Below, piece by piece: positions 49,482 to 63,688 of a DNA stretch of 64,000 bases (position 1 is its first letter; each line of letters starts with the position of its first letter). The DNA is from Curtobacterium sp. VKM Ac-2865 (GTDB lineage Bacteria; Actinomycetota; Actinomycetes; Actinomycetales; Microbacteriaceae): NCBI RefSeq assembly GCF_015350905.1, contig NZ_JADKRZ010000009.1, forward strand, positions 16,648-80,647, given 5' to 3'. A program made the translations under genes and the position numbers. Under the pieces are notes generated by a model. The model was given only the letters and a program-made list of their open reading frames with translations. It ran no database searches and was not told the DNA's origin.

Positions 49482-50522
49482 GTGTCAGAACCTCTCGAGA
49501 TCAGCGAATCGGCCGTCGCCGACGCGGTCGACGCGGCCCTCGCCGCAGTCCGTGCCGCCACGACGGTCGCCGAGCTCAAGCAGGCCAGGGCGGAGCACAC
49601 CGGCGAGCAGTCGACGCTCGCGCGCATGAACGCGTCGATGCGCAGTGTCCCGCCGGAGCAGAAGGCCCAGGCGGGCAAGCTCGTCGGACAGGCCCGCGGT
49701 CGGGTCAACGGTGCGGTCGCCGAACAGGAGTCGGTCCTCGCCGAGGCAGAGGAGCGCGCGCGCCTCGACGCCGAGCGCGTGGACGTCACCGCGCTGCCGT
49801 CCACCCGCACCCCGGGCTCCCGGCACCCGCTCTCACTGCTGAACGAGACCGTGGCCGACATCTTCGTCGGCATGGGATGGGAAGTGGCAGAGGGCCCCGA
49901 GCTCGAGCACGAGTGGTTCAACTTCGACGCCCTGAACTTCGACCAGGACCACCCCGCCCGGGCGATGGCGGACACCGTCTTCGTCGAGCCGGTCGAGCGA
50001 CACCTCGTCATGCGCACGCACACCTCGCCGGTCCAGATCCGGTCCCTGCTGTCGCGGGAGCTGCCCCTCTACGTGATCGCGCCCGGCCGGGTCTACCGCG
50101 CGGACGAGCTCGACGCCACGCACCTGCCGGTCTTCACCCAGGTCGAGGGCATCGCGATCGACAAGGGCCTGACGATGGCGCACCTGCGGGGCACGCTCGA
50201 GCACTTCGCGCGGCAGATGTTCGGCGACGAAGCCCAGATCCGGCTGCGCCCGAACTACTTCCCCTTCACCGAGCCCTCCGCCGAGATGGACGTCTGGCAG
50301 CCGAACGCCAAGGGCGGCGCGCGCTGGGTCGAGTGGGGCGGGTGCGGCATGGTGAACCAGAACGTCCTGCGGTCGGCCGGCATCGACCCCGACGAGTACC
50401 AGGGCTTCGCCTTCGGCATGGGCATCGAGCGGACGCTCCAGTTCCGCAACGGCCTGAACGACATGCGTGACTTCCTCGAGGGCGACATCCGCTTCTCGCA
50501 GCAGTTCGGAACGGTGGTCTGA
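49482..50522 (+). CDS. pheS: phenylalanine-tRNA ligase alpha subunit
   Basis: A 346-residue PheRS alpha. An N-terminal coiled coil (about residues 10-90) precedes the class II catalytic core: GMGWEVAEGPELEHEWFNFDALNFDQDHPARAMADTV (motif region), LVMRTHTSPVQIR, then FLPAMGIGR-like FGMGIERTLQF (motif 3). It forms an alpha2beta2 enzyme with PheT. TAGGCT lies 8 nt before GTG 49482, so the message may be leaderless. No T-box is apparent. Confidence 0.97.
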   Translation: MSEPLEISESAVADAVDAALAAVRAATTVAELKQARAEHTGEQSTLARMNASMRSVPPEQKAQAGKLVGQARGRVNGAVAEQESVLAEAEERARLDAERVDVTALPSTRTPGSRHPLSLLNETVADIFVGMGWEVAEGPELEHEWFNFDALNFDQDHPARAMADTVFVEPVERHLVMRTHTSPVQIRSLLSRELPLYVIAPGRVYRADELDATHLPVFTQVEGIAIDKGLTMAHLRGTLEHFARQMFGDEAQIRLRPNYFPFTEPSAEMDVWQPNAKGGARWVEWGGCGMVNQNVLRSAGIDPDEYQGFAFGMGIERTLQFRNGLNDMRDFLEGDIRFSQQFGTVV

Positions 50523-53014
50523 TGCGCGTCCCACTCCGCTGGCTCGGTGAGTCGGTCGACCTCCCCGAGGACGCCACCCTCGAGCACGTCCACGCGGCGC
50601 TCGTGTCGGTCGGCTTCGAGGAAGAAGCCGTCCACACCTACGACCTGACCGGGCCCGTCGTGGTCGGTCGGGTGCTCGAGCGCGTCCCGGAGCCGCAGAA
50701 GAACGGCAAGACGATCAACTGGTGCCAGGTGGACGTCGGCGAGGCGGAGCCCCGCGGCATCGTCTGCGGCGCGCACAACTTCGACGTGGGTGACCTCGTC
50801 GTGGTGACGCTGCCGGGCGCCGTGCTGCCCGGACCGTTCCCGATCGCCGCCCGCAAGACCTACGGTTACGTGTCGGACGGCATGATCGCGTCGGCGCGTG
50901 AGCTCGGGCTCGGGGACGAGCACGACGGCATCCTCCGGTTCGCCGACCTCGGCATGGAGCCCACCGTCGGCCAGGACGCCATCGCGCTCCTCGGCCTCGA
51001 CGACGCCGCGGTGGAGATCAACGTCACCCCGGACCGCGGCTACGCGCTGAGCATGCGCGGCGTCGCCCGTGAGTACGCCCACGCCACCGGCGCCTCGTTC
51101 CACGACCCGGTGGAGCGCGTCGCTCCCCGGTCCGGTGACGGGTTCTCCGTGACCGTGGACGACCAGGCACCGATCCGCGGCCGGGTCGGTTCCTCGACCT
51201 TCGTGACGCGGGTCGTCCGCGGCATCGACGCCTCACGGCCGACACCGGCCTGGATGGTGTCCCGCCTGTCGCTCGTCGGCGTCCGCTCCATCTCGCTGCC
51301 GGTCGACATCACGAACTACGTCATGTTCGAGCTCGGGCAGCCCCTGCACGGGTACGACCTCGCCACCGTGCGGGGCGGACTCGGCGTCCGTCGCGCGGCA
51401 CCGGGGGAGACCCTGACGACGCTCGACGACGTCACGAGGAAGCTCCACCCCGAGGACCTCGTCATCACCGACGACGACGGCCCCGTCGGGCTCGCCGGCG
51501 TGATGGGCGGCGCCCGCACCGAGATCTCCCCGAGCACCTCGGACGTCCTGATCGAGGCCGCCGACTTCGACCAGGTCTCCATCGCCCGCACTGCCCGCCG
51601 CCACAAGCTCCCGAGCGAGGCCTCCCGTCGCTTCGAGCGCGGCGTCGACCCGCTCGTGGCCGAAGCCGCGGCGAACCGCGCGGTGGAGCTCCTCGTCGAG
51701 CTCGCCGACGGCACGGCCGACACCCTCGGCTCGACGCTGGTGGACACCACCCCGCGCCCCGTCGTGACCATGCGCCTGTCCCGGCCGTCCGAGCTGATCG
51801 GCGTCGAGTACTCCGACGCCGAGGTGATCGACACCCTGCGCGCCCTCGGTGCGTCGGTGGACGTCGACGGTGAGCAGCTCGCGGTCACGCCGCCCACCTG
51901 GCGCCCCGACCTGACCGACGACACCACCCTGGTCGAGGAAGTGGCCCGCATCGTCGGCTACGACCGCATCCCCAGCGTCCTGCCCGTCGCTCCGCCCGGC
52001 CGGGGCCTCACCGCGCACCAGCGGGCACTCCGCCGCGTGGCAGCAGCCCTCGCGGCCGACGGCCTGACCGAGGTCGTCACGGCGCCGTTCGTGTCGGCCG
52101 CGACCGCTGCCGCGTACCCGGGCATCGACGCCGAGGGCGGCCCGAGCGTCGTGCTCGCGAACGCACTCGACAGCGCGCAGGACCTGCTCCGCCGCAGCGG
52201 CCTGCCCGCGCTCGTCGAGGTGGCTCGCCGCAACGTGTCCCGTGGCCTGGTCGACCTGGCCGTGTACGAGACCTCGCGGGTGTTCCTCCCCGTGTCCGAC
52301 GCCGAACTCGGGACCACCGAGGTGCCCGTCGGCGCGGAGCACCCGGGTACCGAGACGCTCCTCGCGCTCGACGCCGCCCTGCCCGCGCAGCCGTTCCACG
52401 TGTCGGCGCTCCTGACGGGCAACCGCCTCGTGAAGCAGCCCGGCGTGCTCCCGCAGCCGTTCGGCATCGCGGACGCGCTCGACGTCGCGCGGACCGTGGC
52501 CTGGGCCGCCGGGGTCGACCTGACCGTCGCGCAGACGACCCATCCGTCACTGCACCCCGGACGCGCCGCGTCGCTCCTGGTCGGCGACACCGTGGTCGGC
52601 ATCGCGGGCGAACTGCTGCCCGAGCTGACGGCTGCCGCAGACCTGCCGCGGGTCGTCGCCGTCGTGGAGATCGACCTCGACGCGGTGGTCGCCGCGGTCC
52701 CCGATGCCGTGCACGTGGCGCCGATCGTGTCCTACCCCGCAGCGACGCAGGACCTCTCCCTGGTGGTCGACGTCGGCGTCCCCGCGGGCGACGTGCTCGA
52801 CGAGGTCCGCGCTGGCGCCGGAGAGCTGTTGGAGTATGCTCGGCTCGTGGATGACTACCGGGGCTCCGGCGTGGACGAGGGACAGAAGTCCCTGACGTTC
52901 GCGCTGCGCTTCCGCGCCACGGACCGCACCCTGACCGCTGCCGAGGCCTCCGTGGCCCGTGACGGCGCCGTCCGACGTGCCGGCGAGCGATTCGGGGCGA
53001 CCCTGCGCGACTGA
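50522..53014 (+). CDS. pheT: phenylalanine-tRNA ligase beta subunit
   Basis: An 830-residue PheRS beta: EMAP-like tRNA-binding domain (VVVGRVLE about residue 40, GIVCGAHNF), B3/B4 editing domain (SLPVDITNYVMFELGQPLHGYD), B5, catalytic-like core, and an anticodon-binding C-terminal ferredoxin fold. Its ATG overlaps the pheS stop (TGATG). Length is typical. Confidence 0.97.
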   Translation: MRVPLRWLGESVDLPEDATLEHVHAALVSVGFEEEAVHTYDLTGPVVVGRVLERVPEPQKNGKTINWCQVDVGEAEPRGIVCGAHNFDVGDLVVVTLPGAVLPGPFPIAARKTYGYVSDGMIASARELGLGDEHDGILRFADLGMEPTVGQDAIALLGLDDAAVEINVTPDRGYALSMRGVAREYAHATGASFHDPVERVAPRSGDGFSVTVDDQAPIRGRVGSSTFVTRVVRGIDASRPTPAWMVSRLSLVGVRSISLPVDITNYVMFELGQPLHGYDLATVRGGLGVRRAAPGETLTTLDDVTRKLHPEDLVITDDDGPVGLAGVMGGARTEISPSTSDVLIEAADFDQVSIARTARRHKLPSEASRRFERGVDPLVAEAAANRAVELLVELADGTADTLGSTLVDTTPRPVVTMRLSRPSELIGVEYSDAEVIDTLRALGASVDVDGEQLAVTPPTWRPDLTDDTTLVEEVARIVGYDRIPSVLPVAPPGRGLTAHQRALRRVAAALAADGLTEVVTAPFVSAATAAAYPGIDAEGGPSVVLANALDSAQDLLRRSGLPALVEVARRNVSRGLVDLAVYETSRVFLPVSDAELGTTEVPVGAEHPGTETLLALDAALPAQPFHVSALLTGNRLVKQPGVLPQPFGIADALDVARTVAWAAGVDLTVAQTTHPSLHPGRAASLLVGDTVVGIAGELLPELTAAADLPRVVAVVEIDLDAVVAAVPDAVHVAPIVSYPAATQDLSLVVDVGVPAGDVLDEVRAGAGELLEYARLVDDYRGSGVDEGQKSLTFALRFRATDRTLTAAEASVARDGAVRRAGERFGATLRD

Positions 53015-53089
53015 TCCCACTGGGACCAGCACCGCCCGGGGCCGCCGCCTCAGATCCTCGACGAACAGTCCGACCGAAGGTGGAATCCC

Positions 53090-54187
53090 ATGTCCGTATC
53101 CGTCGCCGTGGCGGGAGCCAGCGGCTACGCGGGTGGTGAGCTGCTGCGCATCCTCTCCGCCCATCCCGAGTTCGACGTCAGGACGGTCACCGCGTTCTCG
53201 AACGCCGGGCAGCCGCTCGTCGCGACGCAGCCGCACCTCCGGTCGCTGTCCCACCTGACCCTGGTCGAGACGACGGCGGACACCCTCCGTGGGCACGACG
53301 TCGTGTTCCTGGCACTGCCGCACGGGCAGTCCGGGGCGATCACCGCGGAGCTCGACGACGACACCCTCGTGGTGGACTGCGGCGCCGACCACCGACTGAC
53401 GGACCCCGCCGCCTGGGACGCCTTCTACGGCGGCGAGTACCACGGCGCATGGACCTACGGCCTGCCCGAGCTCCTGCACGCGGCACCGACCCCGGGTTCG
53501 GCGGACGAGTGGCGCGACGTCGACGACATCGTCGCGCAGAGCCGTCAGCGGACCGAACTCGCCTCGACCAAGCGCATCGCGGTCCCCGGGTGCAACGTGA
53601 CGGCGATCACGCTCGGCATCCAGCCGGGCATCCAGGCCGGGCTCGTGCAGGGCGACGACATCGTCGCGGTGCTCAGCGTCGGGCCCTCCGGCGCCGGCAA
53701 GAAGCTCGAGCCGACCTACCTCGCGGCCGAGATCATGGGCTCCGCCAGCGCGTACGCCGTCGGCGGCAAGCACCGGCACGTCCCGGAGATCCAGCAGAAC
53801 CTGCGGTTCGCCGGCGCCTCGGACGTCACGATCTCGTTCACCCCGGTCCTGGTGCCGATGTCGCGCGGGATCCTCGCCACCACCACCGCCAAGCTGGCGC
53901 CGGGCGTCAGCGCGCGGGACGTCCGCCTCGCCTGGGAGCAGGCCTACGCGGACGAGCCCTTCGTGCACCTGCTGCCGGAGGGCCAGTTCCCCCGGGTCGC
54001 GGACACCATCGGCGCGAACACGGCACTCATCGGCGTGACCGTCGACGAAGCAGCCGGACGCGTCGTCGCGGTGACGGCACTCGACAACCTCGCCAAGGGC
54101 ACCGGCGGTGCAGCCGTCCAGTCGGCCAACATCGCACTCGGTCTGCCGGAGACCCTCGGCCTCAGCGTGGACGGAGTCGCACCGTGA
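53090..54187 (+). CDS. argC: N-acetyl-gamma-glutamyl-phosphate reductase
   Basis: A 365-residue ArgC, the third step of arginine synthesis. [14 protein letters not shown] at the N-terminus is the NADP loop; the catalytic Cys is in VPGCNVTAI; the conserved [12 protein letters not shown] region follows. First gene of the arg cluster, with GAAGGTGG upstream. No clear ArgR box was found in the 75 bases before it. Confidence 0.97.
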   Translation: MSVSVAVAGASGYAGGELLRILSAHPEFDVRTVTAFSNAGQPLVATQPHLRSLSHLTLVETTADTLRGHDVVFLALPHGQSGAITAELDDDTLVVDCGADHRLTDPAAWDAFYGGEYHGAWTYGLPELLHAAPTPGSADEWRDVDDIVAQSRQRTELASTKRIAVPGCNVTAITLGIQPGIQAGLVQGDDIVAVLSVGPSGAGKKLEPTYLAAEIMGSASAYAVGGKHRHVPEIQQNLRFAGASDVTISFTPVLVPMSRGILATTTAKLAPGVSARDVRLAWEQAYADEPFVHLLPEGQFPRVADTIGANTALIGVTVDEAAGRVVAVTALDNLAKGTGGAAVQSANIALGLPETLGLSVDGVAP

Positions 54188-55401
54188 CCGACGCAACGAC
54201 CGGGGCGGACGCCCCCACGAGCCTCCAGTCCGTCAGCGACGCGGAGGGCGTGACCGCAGCGGCGGGCTTCCGTGCTGCCGGCGCGACCGCCGGGCTCAAG
54301 GCGAGCGGGACGCCCGACGTGGCGCTCGTCGTGAACGACGGCCCCCAGGCCGCGGTGGCCGCCGTCTTCACGAGCAACCGCGCCCAGGCCCACCCGGTGA
54401 TCTGGTCCCGGCAGGTCGTTGGCGACGGCATCGCCAGGGCCGTGTTCCTGAACTCCGGCGGTGCGAACTGCTTCACCGGGGCCTTCGGCTTCCAGACCAC
54501 GCACATGACGGCCGAGGCGGTGGGCGAGTCCCTCGGCATCGGGGCCGGCGACGTGGTCGTCTGCTCGACCGGTCTGATCGGCCGCGGCGACCAGACGTTC
54601 CGCGACCACGTCCTGCACGGCGTCGCACTCACCACGGACGCCCTGTCCGAGACCGGCGGCCCCGACGCCGCCGCCGCGATCATGACGACGGACACCCGGG
54701 CCAAGCAGGCGTCGGTCTCCGAGGACGGCTGGACCGTCGGTGGCATGGCCAAGGGCGCGGGCATGCTCGCGCCGGGGCTCGCGACGATGCTCGTCGTGAT
54801 CACGACCGACGCGCTCCTCACCTCCGACGAACTCGACCAGGCCCTGCGGGCGGCCACCCGCGTCACGTTCGACCGGGTCGACTCCGACGGCTGCATGTCG
54901 ACGAACGACACCGTCGTGCTGATGTCCTCCGGCGCGTCCGGCGTGACACCAGAGGTGGGCGATTTCCAGGAGGCCCTGACCGTCGTCTGTGCCGACCTGG
55001 CCCGCCAGCTCCAGCAGGACGCCGAGGGTGCCAGCCACGACATCGCGATCCACGTGGTGAACGCCGCGACCGAGGACGACGCCGTCACGGTCGGCCGCAG
55101 CGTCGCCCGGAACAACCTCTTCAAGGCGGCCGTGTTCGGCAACGACCCCAACTGGGGCCGGGTGCTCGCGGCGATCGGCACCACCGACGCCGAGTTCGAC
55201 CCCTACGCGGTGGACGTCTCGATGAACGGCGTGCGGGTGTGCCACGCAGGTGCGCCCGACCGTCCGATCGACGAGGTCGACCTGACACCACGCGACACCG
55301 ACGTGCTCATCGACCTCGGGGTGGGGCCGTACTCGGCGACCATCCTGACGAACGACCTGACGCACGACTACGTCCACGAGAACAGCGCGTACTCCAGCTG
55401 A
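54184..55401 (+). CDS. argJ: glutamate N-acetyltransferase/amino-acid acetyltransferase
   Basis: A 405-residue ArgJ, which recycles acetyl groups from N-acetylornithine to glutamate. The Thr nucleophile and self-cleavage site lie in [11 protein letters not shown] (Ala-Thr bond), and PNWGR-like [11 protein letters not shown] closes the active site. The N-terminal 15 residues contain a dispersed GAGCCTCC half-repeat (APTSLQS). GTG 54184 overlaps the argC stop (GTGA). Confidence 0.96.
   Translation: MTDATTGADAPTSLQSVSDAEGVTAAAGFRAAGATAGLKASGTPDVALVVNDGPQAAVAAVFTSNRAQAHPVIWSRQVVGDGIARAVFLNSGGANCFTGAFGFQTTHMTAEAVGESLGIGAGDVVVCSTGLIGRGDQTFRDHVLHGVALTTDALSETGGPDAAAAIMTTDTRAKQASVSEDGWTVGGMAKGAGMLAPGLATMLVVITTDALLTSDELDQALRAATRVTFDRVDSDGCMSTNDTVVLMSSGASGVTPEVGDFQEALTVVCADLARQLQQDAEGASHDIAIHVVNAATEDDAVTVGRSVARNNLFKAAVFGNDPNWGRVLAAIGTTDAEFDPYAVDVSMNGVRVCHAGAPDRPIDEVDLTPRDTDVLIDLGVGPYSATILTNDLTHDYVHENSAYSS
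54219..54231. repeat. GAGCCTCCAGTCCG half-element in argJ
   Basis: In frame in the extreme N-terminus of argJ (TSLQSV), another coding copy of the dispersed element. Confidence 0.55.
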
Positions 55402-56411
55402 TGGCCGACGACACCCACTCCAAGCAGCACGAGCACGAGCTCGCCGCCGTCAAGGCTGCGACGCTCATCGAGTCCCTGCCCTGGCTCAAGCGGTTCTCCG
55501 GCAAGATCGTCGTCGTCAAGTTCGGCGGCAACGCCATGGTGAACGACGACCTCAAGCGGGCCTTCGCCGAGGACATGGTCTACCTCCGCTACGCGGGCCT
55601 GCATCCCGTCGTGGTGCACGGCGGGGGTCCGCAGATCTCCGCTGCGCTGAAGGAACAGGGCATCGAGTCCGAGTTCCGCGGTGGCTACCGCGTCACCACG
55701 ACCGAGGCGATCACGGTCGTCCGCGACGTCCTGGCCGGCGAGGTCAACCGCGAGATCGTCGACCTGATGAACGAGCACGGGGACGGCATCGGTGTCGGCG
55801 TGTTCGGTGACGGCGGCTCGCTGTTCACCGGCGAGCAGAAGGGCGTCGTCGTCGACGGCGAGCACTTCGACCTCGGCCACGTCGGTGACATCACCCACGT
55901 CGACCCGTCCGGCGTCCTCGCGGCGATCCGGGCGAACCAGATCCCGGTCGTTTCGAGCATCGCGATCGACGACGCCGACCCCGACCAGGCGCTCAACGTG
56001 AACGCCGACGCTGCGGCGGCCGCACTCGCGATCGCACTGGGCGCCTCGAAGCTGCTGATGCTGACCGACGTCCCGGGGCTGTACCGCAACTGGCCCGACC
56101 GCGACTCGATCATCGACCTCATCGCGGTCGAGGAACTGCGCGAACTCCTGCCGTCGCTCGAGTCGGGGATGATCCCGAAGATGACCGCGTGCCTCGACGC
56201 CGTGGTCGGCGGAGTCGGCGGCGCGACGATCATCGACGGCCGCATCCCGCACTCGATCCTGCTCGAGGTCTTCACGCTCCGCGGCGCTGGCACCGAGGTG
56301 ATCCCGGACCCGAGCAGGCGGACCGAGAACCAGAACACGCACGCCGAGATCGGCCGACGCGGTCCGGCAGTGACCCACGACACCACGCAGACGAAGGGAA
56401 CCGCACGGTGA
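55401..56411 (+). CDS. argB: acetylglutamate kinase
   Basis: A 336-residue ArgB (NAGK), phosphorylating N-acetylglutamate. KFGGNAMVNDDL and VVVHGGGPQI are the ATP and substrate loops; GGYRVTTTEAI and LMLTDVPGLY are also present. An extra C-terminal tail of about 35 residues (RRTENQNTHAEIG...) follows; bacterial enzymes of this clade often have tails near 300 residues, so this is long. ATG overlaps the argJ stop (TGATG). Confidence 0.97.
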   Translation: MADDTHSKQHEHELAAVKAATLIESLPWLKRFSGKIVVVKFGGNAMVNDDLKRAFAEDMVYLRYAGLHPVVVHGGGPQISAALKEQGIESEFRGGYRVTTTEAITVVRDVLAGEVNREIVDLMNEHGDGIGVGVFGDGGSLFTGEQKGVVVDGEHFDLGHVGDITHVDPSGVLAAIRANQIPVVSSIAIDDADPDQALNVNADAAAAALAIALGASKLLMLTDVPGLYRNWPDRDSIIDLIAVEELRELLPSLESGMIPKMTACLDAVVGGVGGATIIDGRIPHSILLEVFTLRGAGTEVIPDPSRRTENQNTHAEIGRRGPAVTHDTTQTKGTAR

Positions 56412-57634
56412 GCACCGAGACGCAGACCGAGACCTGGAACGACCGGTTCGGGGCGTCGCTCATGCGATCCCTGACGCCGCCGAAGATCATGCTCGAGCGC
56501 GGTCAGGGCTGCCGTGTCTGGGACGTCGACGGCAACGAGTACCTCGACTTCCTCGCCGGCATCGCCGTGAACTCCCTCGGGCACGCCCACCCGGCCCTGG
56601 TCGAGGCCATCAGCGACCAGGCGGCCAAGCTCGTGCACGTCTCGAACTACTTCGCGACCCCGCCGCAGCTCGAACTCGCCGAACGGCTCAAGCGGATCTC
56701 CGGCGCCGGCGACGCGGGCCGCGTGTACTTCGGCAACTCCGGCGCCGAAGCGAACGAGGCCGCCTTCAAGCTCGCGCGGCTGAACCGCGGTGCCGACGGT
56801 CGCAAGACCCGCATCCTCGCGCTGAAGCAGGCCTTCCACGGTCGGACGATGGGGGCGCTCGCGCTCACCGGCAAGCCCGCCTTGCAAGAGGACTTCCTGC
56901 CGATGATCCCGGGCGTCGAGCACATCGACACCTCGATCCAGGCCCTCGAACACGCGATCGACGACACCGTCGCGGCGCTGTTCATCGAGCCGATCAAGGG
57001 CGAGGCCGGCGTGGTCGACCTCCCCGAGGGCTTCCTCGCCGCGGCCCGACGCCTGACCGAACAGCACGGCGCGCTCCTGGTCCTCGACGAGATCCAGACC
57101 GGTGTCGGTCGGACCGGTTCGTGGTTCGCCTTCCAGCAGTACGACGTCGTCCCGGACGCCATCACGGTCGCCAAGGGCATCGCCGGCGGCTTCCCGATCG
57201 GCGCGCTCGTGACCTTCGGCTGGGCATCCGACCTGTTCTCCGCCGGCCAGCACGGCTCGACCTTCGGCGGCAACCCGCTCGGCACCCGCGTCGCGAACGC
57301 CGTGCTGACCGAGATCGAGTCCGCCGGGCTCGTCGAGGGCGCGGTCACCAAGGGCGAGCGGATCCGCAGCGGCATCAGCGCGTTCGGCTCGCCGCTCGTG
57401 GAGGAGGTCCGGGGGACCGGGCTCCTCATCGGCGTCGGGCTGCACCTGCCGGTCGCGGCCGCGATCGCCGCCGCCGCCCTCGAGCGCGGCCTCATCGTCA
57501 ACGCGCCGAACGAGTCGAGCCTGCGCATCGCGCCGCCGCTCATCGTCACCGACGCCGAGATCGACGAGTTCCTCGCGATCCTCGCCCAGAGCATGGCGTC
57601 CGTCGAGGGCGCCCACCAGGAGACCTCCGCATGA
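56408..57634 (+). CDS. argD: acetylornithine transaminase
   Basis: A 408-residue PLP aminotransferase. FGNSGAEANEAAFKLAR is the conserved segment; LVLDEIQTGVGRTGSWF holds the Asp that binds the pyridine N; VAKGIAGGFPIGA holds the PLP lysine; HGSTFGGNPLG follows. Converts N-acetylglutamate semialdehyde. GTG 56408 overlaps the argB stop. Confidence 0.96.
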   Translation: MSTETQTETWNDRFGASLMRSLTPPKIMLERGQGCRVWDVDGNEYLDFLAGIAVNSLGHAHPALVEAISDQAAKLVHVSNYFATPPQLELAERLKRISGAGDAGRVYFGNSGAEANEAAFKLARLNRGADGRKTRILALKQAFHGRTMGALALTGKPALQEDFLPMIPGVEHIDTSIQALEHAIDDTVAALFIEPIKGEAGVVDLPEGFLAAARRLTEQHGALLVLDEIQTGVGRTGSWFAFQQYDVVPDAITVAKGIAGGFPIGALVTFGWASDLFSAGQHGSTFGGNPLGTRVANAVLTEIESAGLVEGAVTKGERIRSGISAFGSPLVEEVRGTGLLIGVGLHLPVAAAIAAAALERGLIVNAPNESSLRIAPPLIVTDAEIDEFLAILAQSMASVEGAHQETSA

Positions 57635-58557
57635 CCCGCCACTTCCTCCGTGACGACGACCTGAGCCAGGCCGAGCAGTCCGCGATCCTCGACCTCGCCG
57701 TCGAGATGAAGCGCGACCGCTGGGGTGCGAAGCCCCTCGCCGGCCCGCAGAGCGTCGCCGTGATCTTCGACAAGTCGTCCACCCGCACCCGGGTGTCCTT
57801 CCACGTCGGCATCAGCGACCTCGGTGGCAGCCCGCTCATCATCTCGACCGCCAACAGCCAGCTCGGCGGCAAGGAGACCCCCTCCGACACCGCCCGGGTG
57901 CTGGAGCGCATGGTGTCGGCGATCGTCTGGCGCACCTACGGCCAGGCCGGGCTCGAGGAGATGGCCGCGAGCACGTCCGTGCCCGTCGTGAACGCCCTCT
58001 CCGACGACTTCCACCCCTGCCAGCTCCTCGCCGACCTGCTCACCATCCGTGAGCACCGCGGCGCCCTCGCCGGCCAGACCATCGCCTTCGTCGGTGACGG
58101 CGCGAGCAACATGGCGCACTCCTACCTGCTGGCCTGCGCGACCGCCGGCATGCACGTCCGCGTCGGCTCGCCGAGTGCGTTCTCGCCCACCCCGCAGGTG
58201 GTCACGGACGCCGAGCAGCGCGCTGCCGAGACCGGTGGTTCGGTGCTCGTGGTGACCGACCCGGTCGCCGCCGTCGCCGGAGCCGACGTCGTCGTCACCG
58301 ACACGTGGGTGTCGATGGGCAAGGAGGACGAGAAGCAGCAGCGGCTCGACACCTTCAACGGCTACCGCGTCGACGACGCGATGATGGCGCACGCCGCTGA
58401 CGACGCCGTGTTCATGCACTGCCTGCCGGCCGACCGCGGCTACGAGGTGACCGCCGACGTGATCGACGGCCCGCGCAGCATCATCTGGGACGAGGCGGAG
58501 AACCGTCTCCACGCCCAGAAGGCCCTCCTCGCCTGGCTCCTCGCCGCGAACAACTGA
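57631..58557 (+). CDS. argF: ornithine carbamoyltransferase
   Basis: A 308-residue OTCase. The carbamoyl-phosphate motif KSSTRTRVSF is followed by SDDFHPCQLLADLLT and the ornithine-binding MHCLPADRGYEV (HCLP). Makes citrulline from ornithine. Overlaps argD by ATGA-type coupling at 57631. Followed directly by argG; argR, which often sits here in actinobacteria, is absent. Confidence 0.97.
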   Translation: MTRHFLRDDDLSQAEQSAILDLAVEMKRDRWGAKPLAGPQSVAVIFDKSSTRTRVSFHVGISDLGGSPLIISTANSQLGGKETPSDTARVLERMVSAIVWRTYGQAGLEEMAASTSVPVVNALSDDFHPCQLLADLLTIREHRGALAGQTIAFVGDGASNMAHSYLLACATAGMHVRVGSPSAFSPTPQVVTDAEQRAAETGGSVLVVTDPVAAVAGADVVVTDTWVSMGKEDEKQQRLDTFNGYRVDDAMMAHAADDAVFMHCLPADRGYEVTADVIDGPRSIIWDEAENRLHAQKALLAWLLAANN

Positions 58558-58584
58558 CCCCCCAACACCCCTAGGAGACATCAC

Positions 58585-62061
<3,477 letters not shown>

Positions 62062-62124
62062 CCAGGCCGAGCCGAGCCTCCCGGCTGTCCTCCCCGCCGA
62101 CCTGATGGCGTCGGTGACCGCCGC

Positions 62125-62130
62125 TACGAT
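62125..62130 (+). promoter_or_regulatory. -10 element TACGAT of tyrS, leaderless spacing
   Basis: TACGAT ends 6 nt before GTG 62137, as with the SAHH-like gene. No Shine-Dalgarno sequence or T-box was seen upstream. Confidence 0.6.
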
Positions 62131-62136
62131 GGACCG

Positions 62137-63453
62137 GTGGCCAGTGATACCGCTCCCGACGTCCTGACGCGCCAGCAGAACGACCCCACCTTCGCCTCGG
62201 TGTGGGACGAACTGCGTTGGCGCGGGCTGGTGCAGGTCTCGACCGACGAGACCGCTCTGCAAGAGGCCCTCGACGGCGAGCCGATGACCTACTACTGCGG
62301 GTTCGACCCCACGGCACCGTCCCTCCACTGCGGCAACCTCCTGCAGCTCCTGACCATGCGTCGGTTGCAGCTGGCGGGGCACCGACCACTCGCGCTGGTG
62401 GGGGGATCGACGGGGTTGATCGGGGATCCTCGACCAACTGCCGAGCGCACGTTGAACACCCGCGAGACGGTCTCGAACTGGGTGAGCCGCCTGCAGGAGC
62501 AGGTCTCGCGGTTCCTCAGTCCGGACGGTGACAACGGCGTGCGGCTCGTGAACAACCTCGACTGGACGTCGCCGCTGTCCGCGATCGACTTCCTCCGTGA
62601 CATCGGCAAGTACTTCCGCGTCAACTCGATGCTCAAGAAGGACGCCGTCGCCGCACGGCTGAACTCGGACGCGGGGATCAGCTACACGGAGTTCAGCTAC
62701 CAGATCCTGCAGGGGCTCGACTACCGGGAGCTCTTCCTGCAGTACGGGTGCACGCTGCAGACCGGTGGCTCCGACCAGTGGGGCAATCTGACCTCGGGGA
62801 CGGAGCTGATCCGACGAGCCGAGGGTGCGACGGTGCACGCGCTCGGCACACCGCTGATCACGAACTCCGACGGCACCAAGTTCGGCAAGAGCGAGGGCAA
62901 CGCGATCTGGCTCGACGCCGAGATGACGTCGCCGTACGCGCTGTACCAGTTCTGGCTCAACACCGCGGACGCCGACGTGATTGCCCGGTTGCGCGAGTTC
63001 ACGTTCCTGCCCAGGGCGGAGATCGAACGACTCGAGCGGGCGGTCGCTGACGAGCCCTTCCGACGAGAGGCCCAGCGGACGCTTGCGTTCGAGGTGACCT
63101 CGCTCGTGCACGGGGTCGATGCCACCCAGGCGGCGATCGATGCCTCGGCGGCGCTGTTCGGCAACGGGGACCTCGAGGCCCTCGACGCCCAGACACTGCG
63201 GTCCGCGATCGCCGAGCTCCCGGGGTCGGTGTCGCTCGACCCGGGGGACGACCTCGCGAAGGCCCTCGTCGAGACCGAGTTGGTGAAGTCCCTCGGGGAA
63301 GCCCGACGCGCCATCGACCAGGGCGGGGTCTACGTGAACAACGCCCGGGCCGACGACCCGACCACGGTGTTGGCCGATCTCGCGTTGCCCGGCGGCGTGC
63401 TCGTCGTCCGGCGTGGCAAGAAGACCCTCGCCGGAGTGACCCTCACCGCCTGA
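62137..63453 (+). CDS. tyrS: tyrosine-tRNA ligase
   Basis: A 438-residue class I TyrRS. YCGFDPTAPSLHCGNL has the HIGH-type motif as HCGN; GSDQWGN is the Tyr/ATP-site motif; KFGKSEGN is the KMSKS-type motif. The C-terminal S4-like RNA-binding domain (SLGEARRAIDQGGVYVNN) is intact. Leaderless-type GTG start. Terminated by a hairpin at 63467. Confidence 0.97.
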   Translation: MASDTAPDVLTRQQNDPTFASVWDELRWRGLVQVSTDETALQEALDGEPMTYYCGFDPTAPSLHCGNLLQLLTMRRLQLAGHRPLALVGGSTGLIGDPRPTAERTLNTRETVSNWVSRLQEQVSRFLSPDGDNGVRLVNNLDWTSPLSAIDFLRDIGKYFRVNSMLKKDAVAARLNSDAGISYTEFSYQILQGLDYRELFLQYGCTLQTGGSDQWGNLTSGTELIRRAEGATVHALGTPLITNSDGTKFGKSEGNAIWLDAEMTSPYALYQFWLNTADADVIARLREFTFLPRAEIERLERAVADEPFRREAQRTLAFEVTSLVHGVDATQAAIDASAALFGNGDLEALDAQTLRSAIAELPGSVSLDPGDDLAKALVETELVKSLGEARRAIDQGGVYVNNARADDPTTVLADLALPGGVLVVRRGKKTLAGVTLTA

Positions 63454-63466
63454 CCACCAGCCGTTC

Positions 63467-63500
63467 GAAGCCCGGTTCTCCCTTGCGGAGACCGGGCTTC
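63467..63500 (+). terminator. terminator of tyrS
   Basis: GAAGCCCGGTTCTCC pairs with GGAGACCGGGCTTC around TTGC, with one bulge, a few bases past the tyrS stop. Confidence 0.85.
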
Positions 63501-63688
63501 GTCGCGTTACGGCCCCCGTGTTGCACGATGCGACACGCCCGGGATCTGGCCTGGCTTGGCGCTCTGGCCGATCCGCCCGTAATGTTTCCTCTCGTCACCC
63601 CAAAGGTGCGGCGGAGCGGCTGGAGCGAAAGCCCAGAGCACGTCGGCCCTCAAGCGGGACCATCCTCCACAGGAGTTCGGAACTGGCC

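Noticed and set aside
53015..53089. ArgR operator before argC
   Set aside because: No A/T-rich ARG-box pair can be recognised in this gap; control of arg genes remains unassigned.
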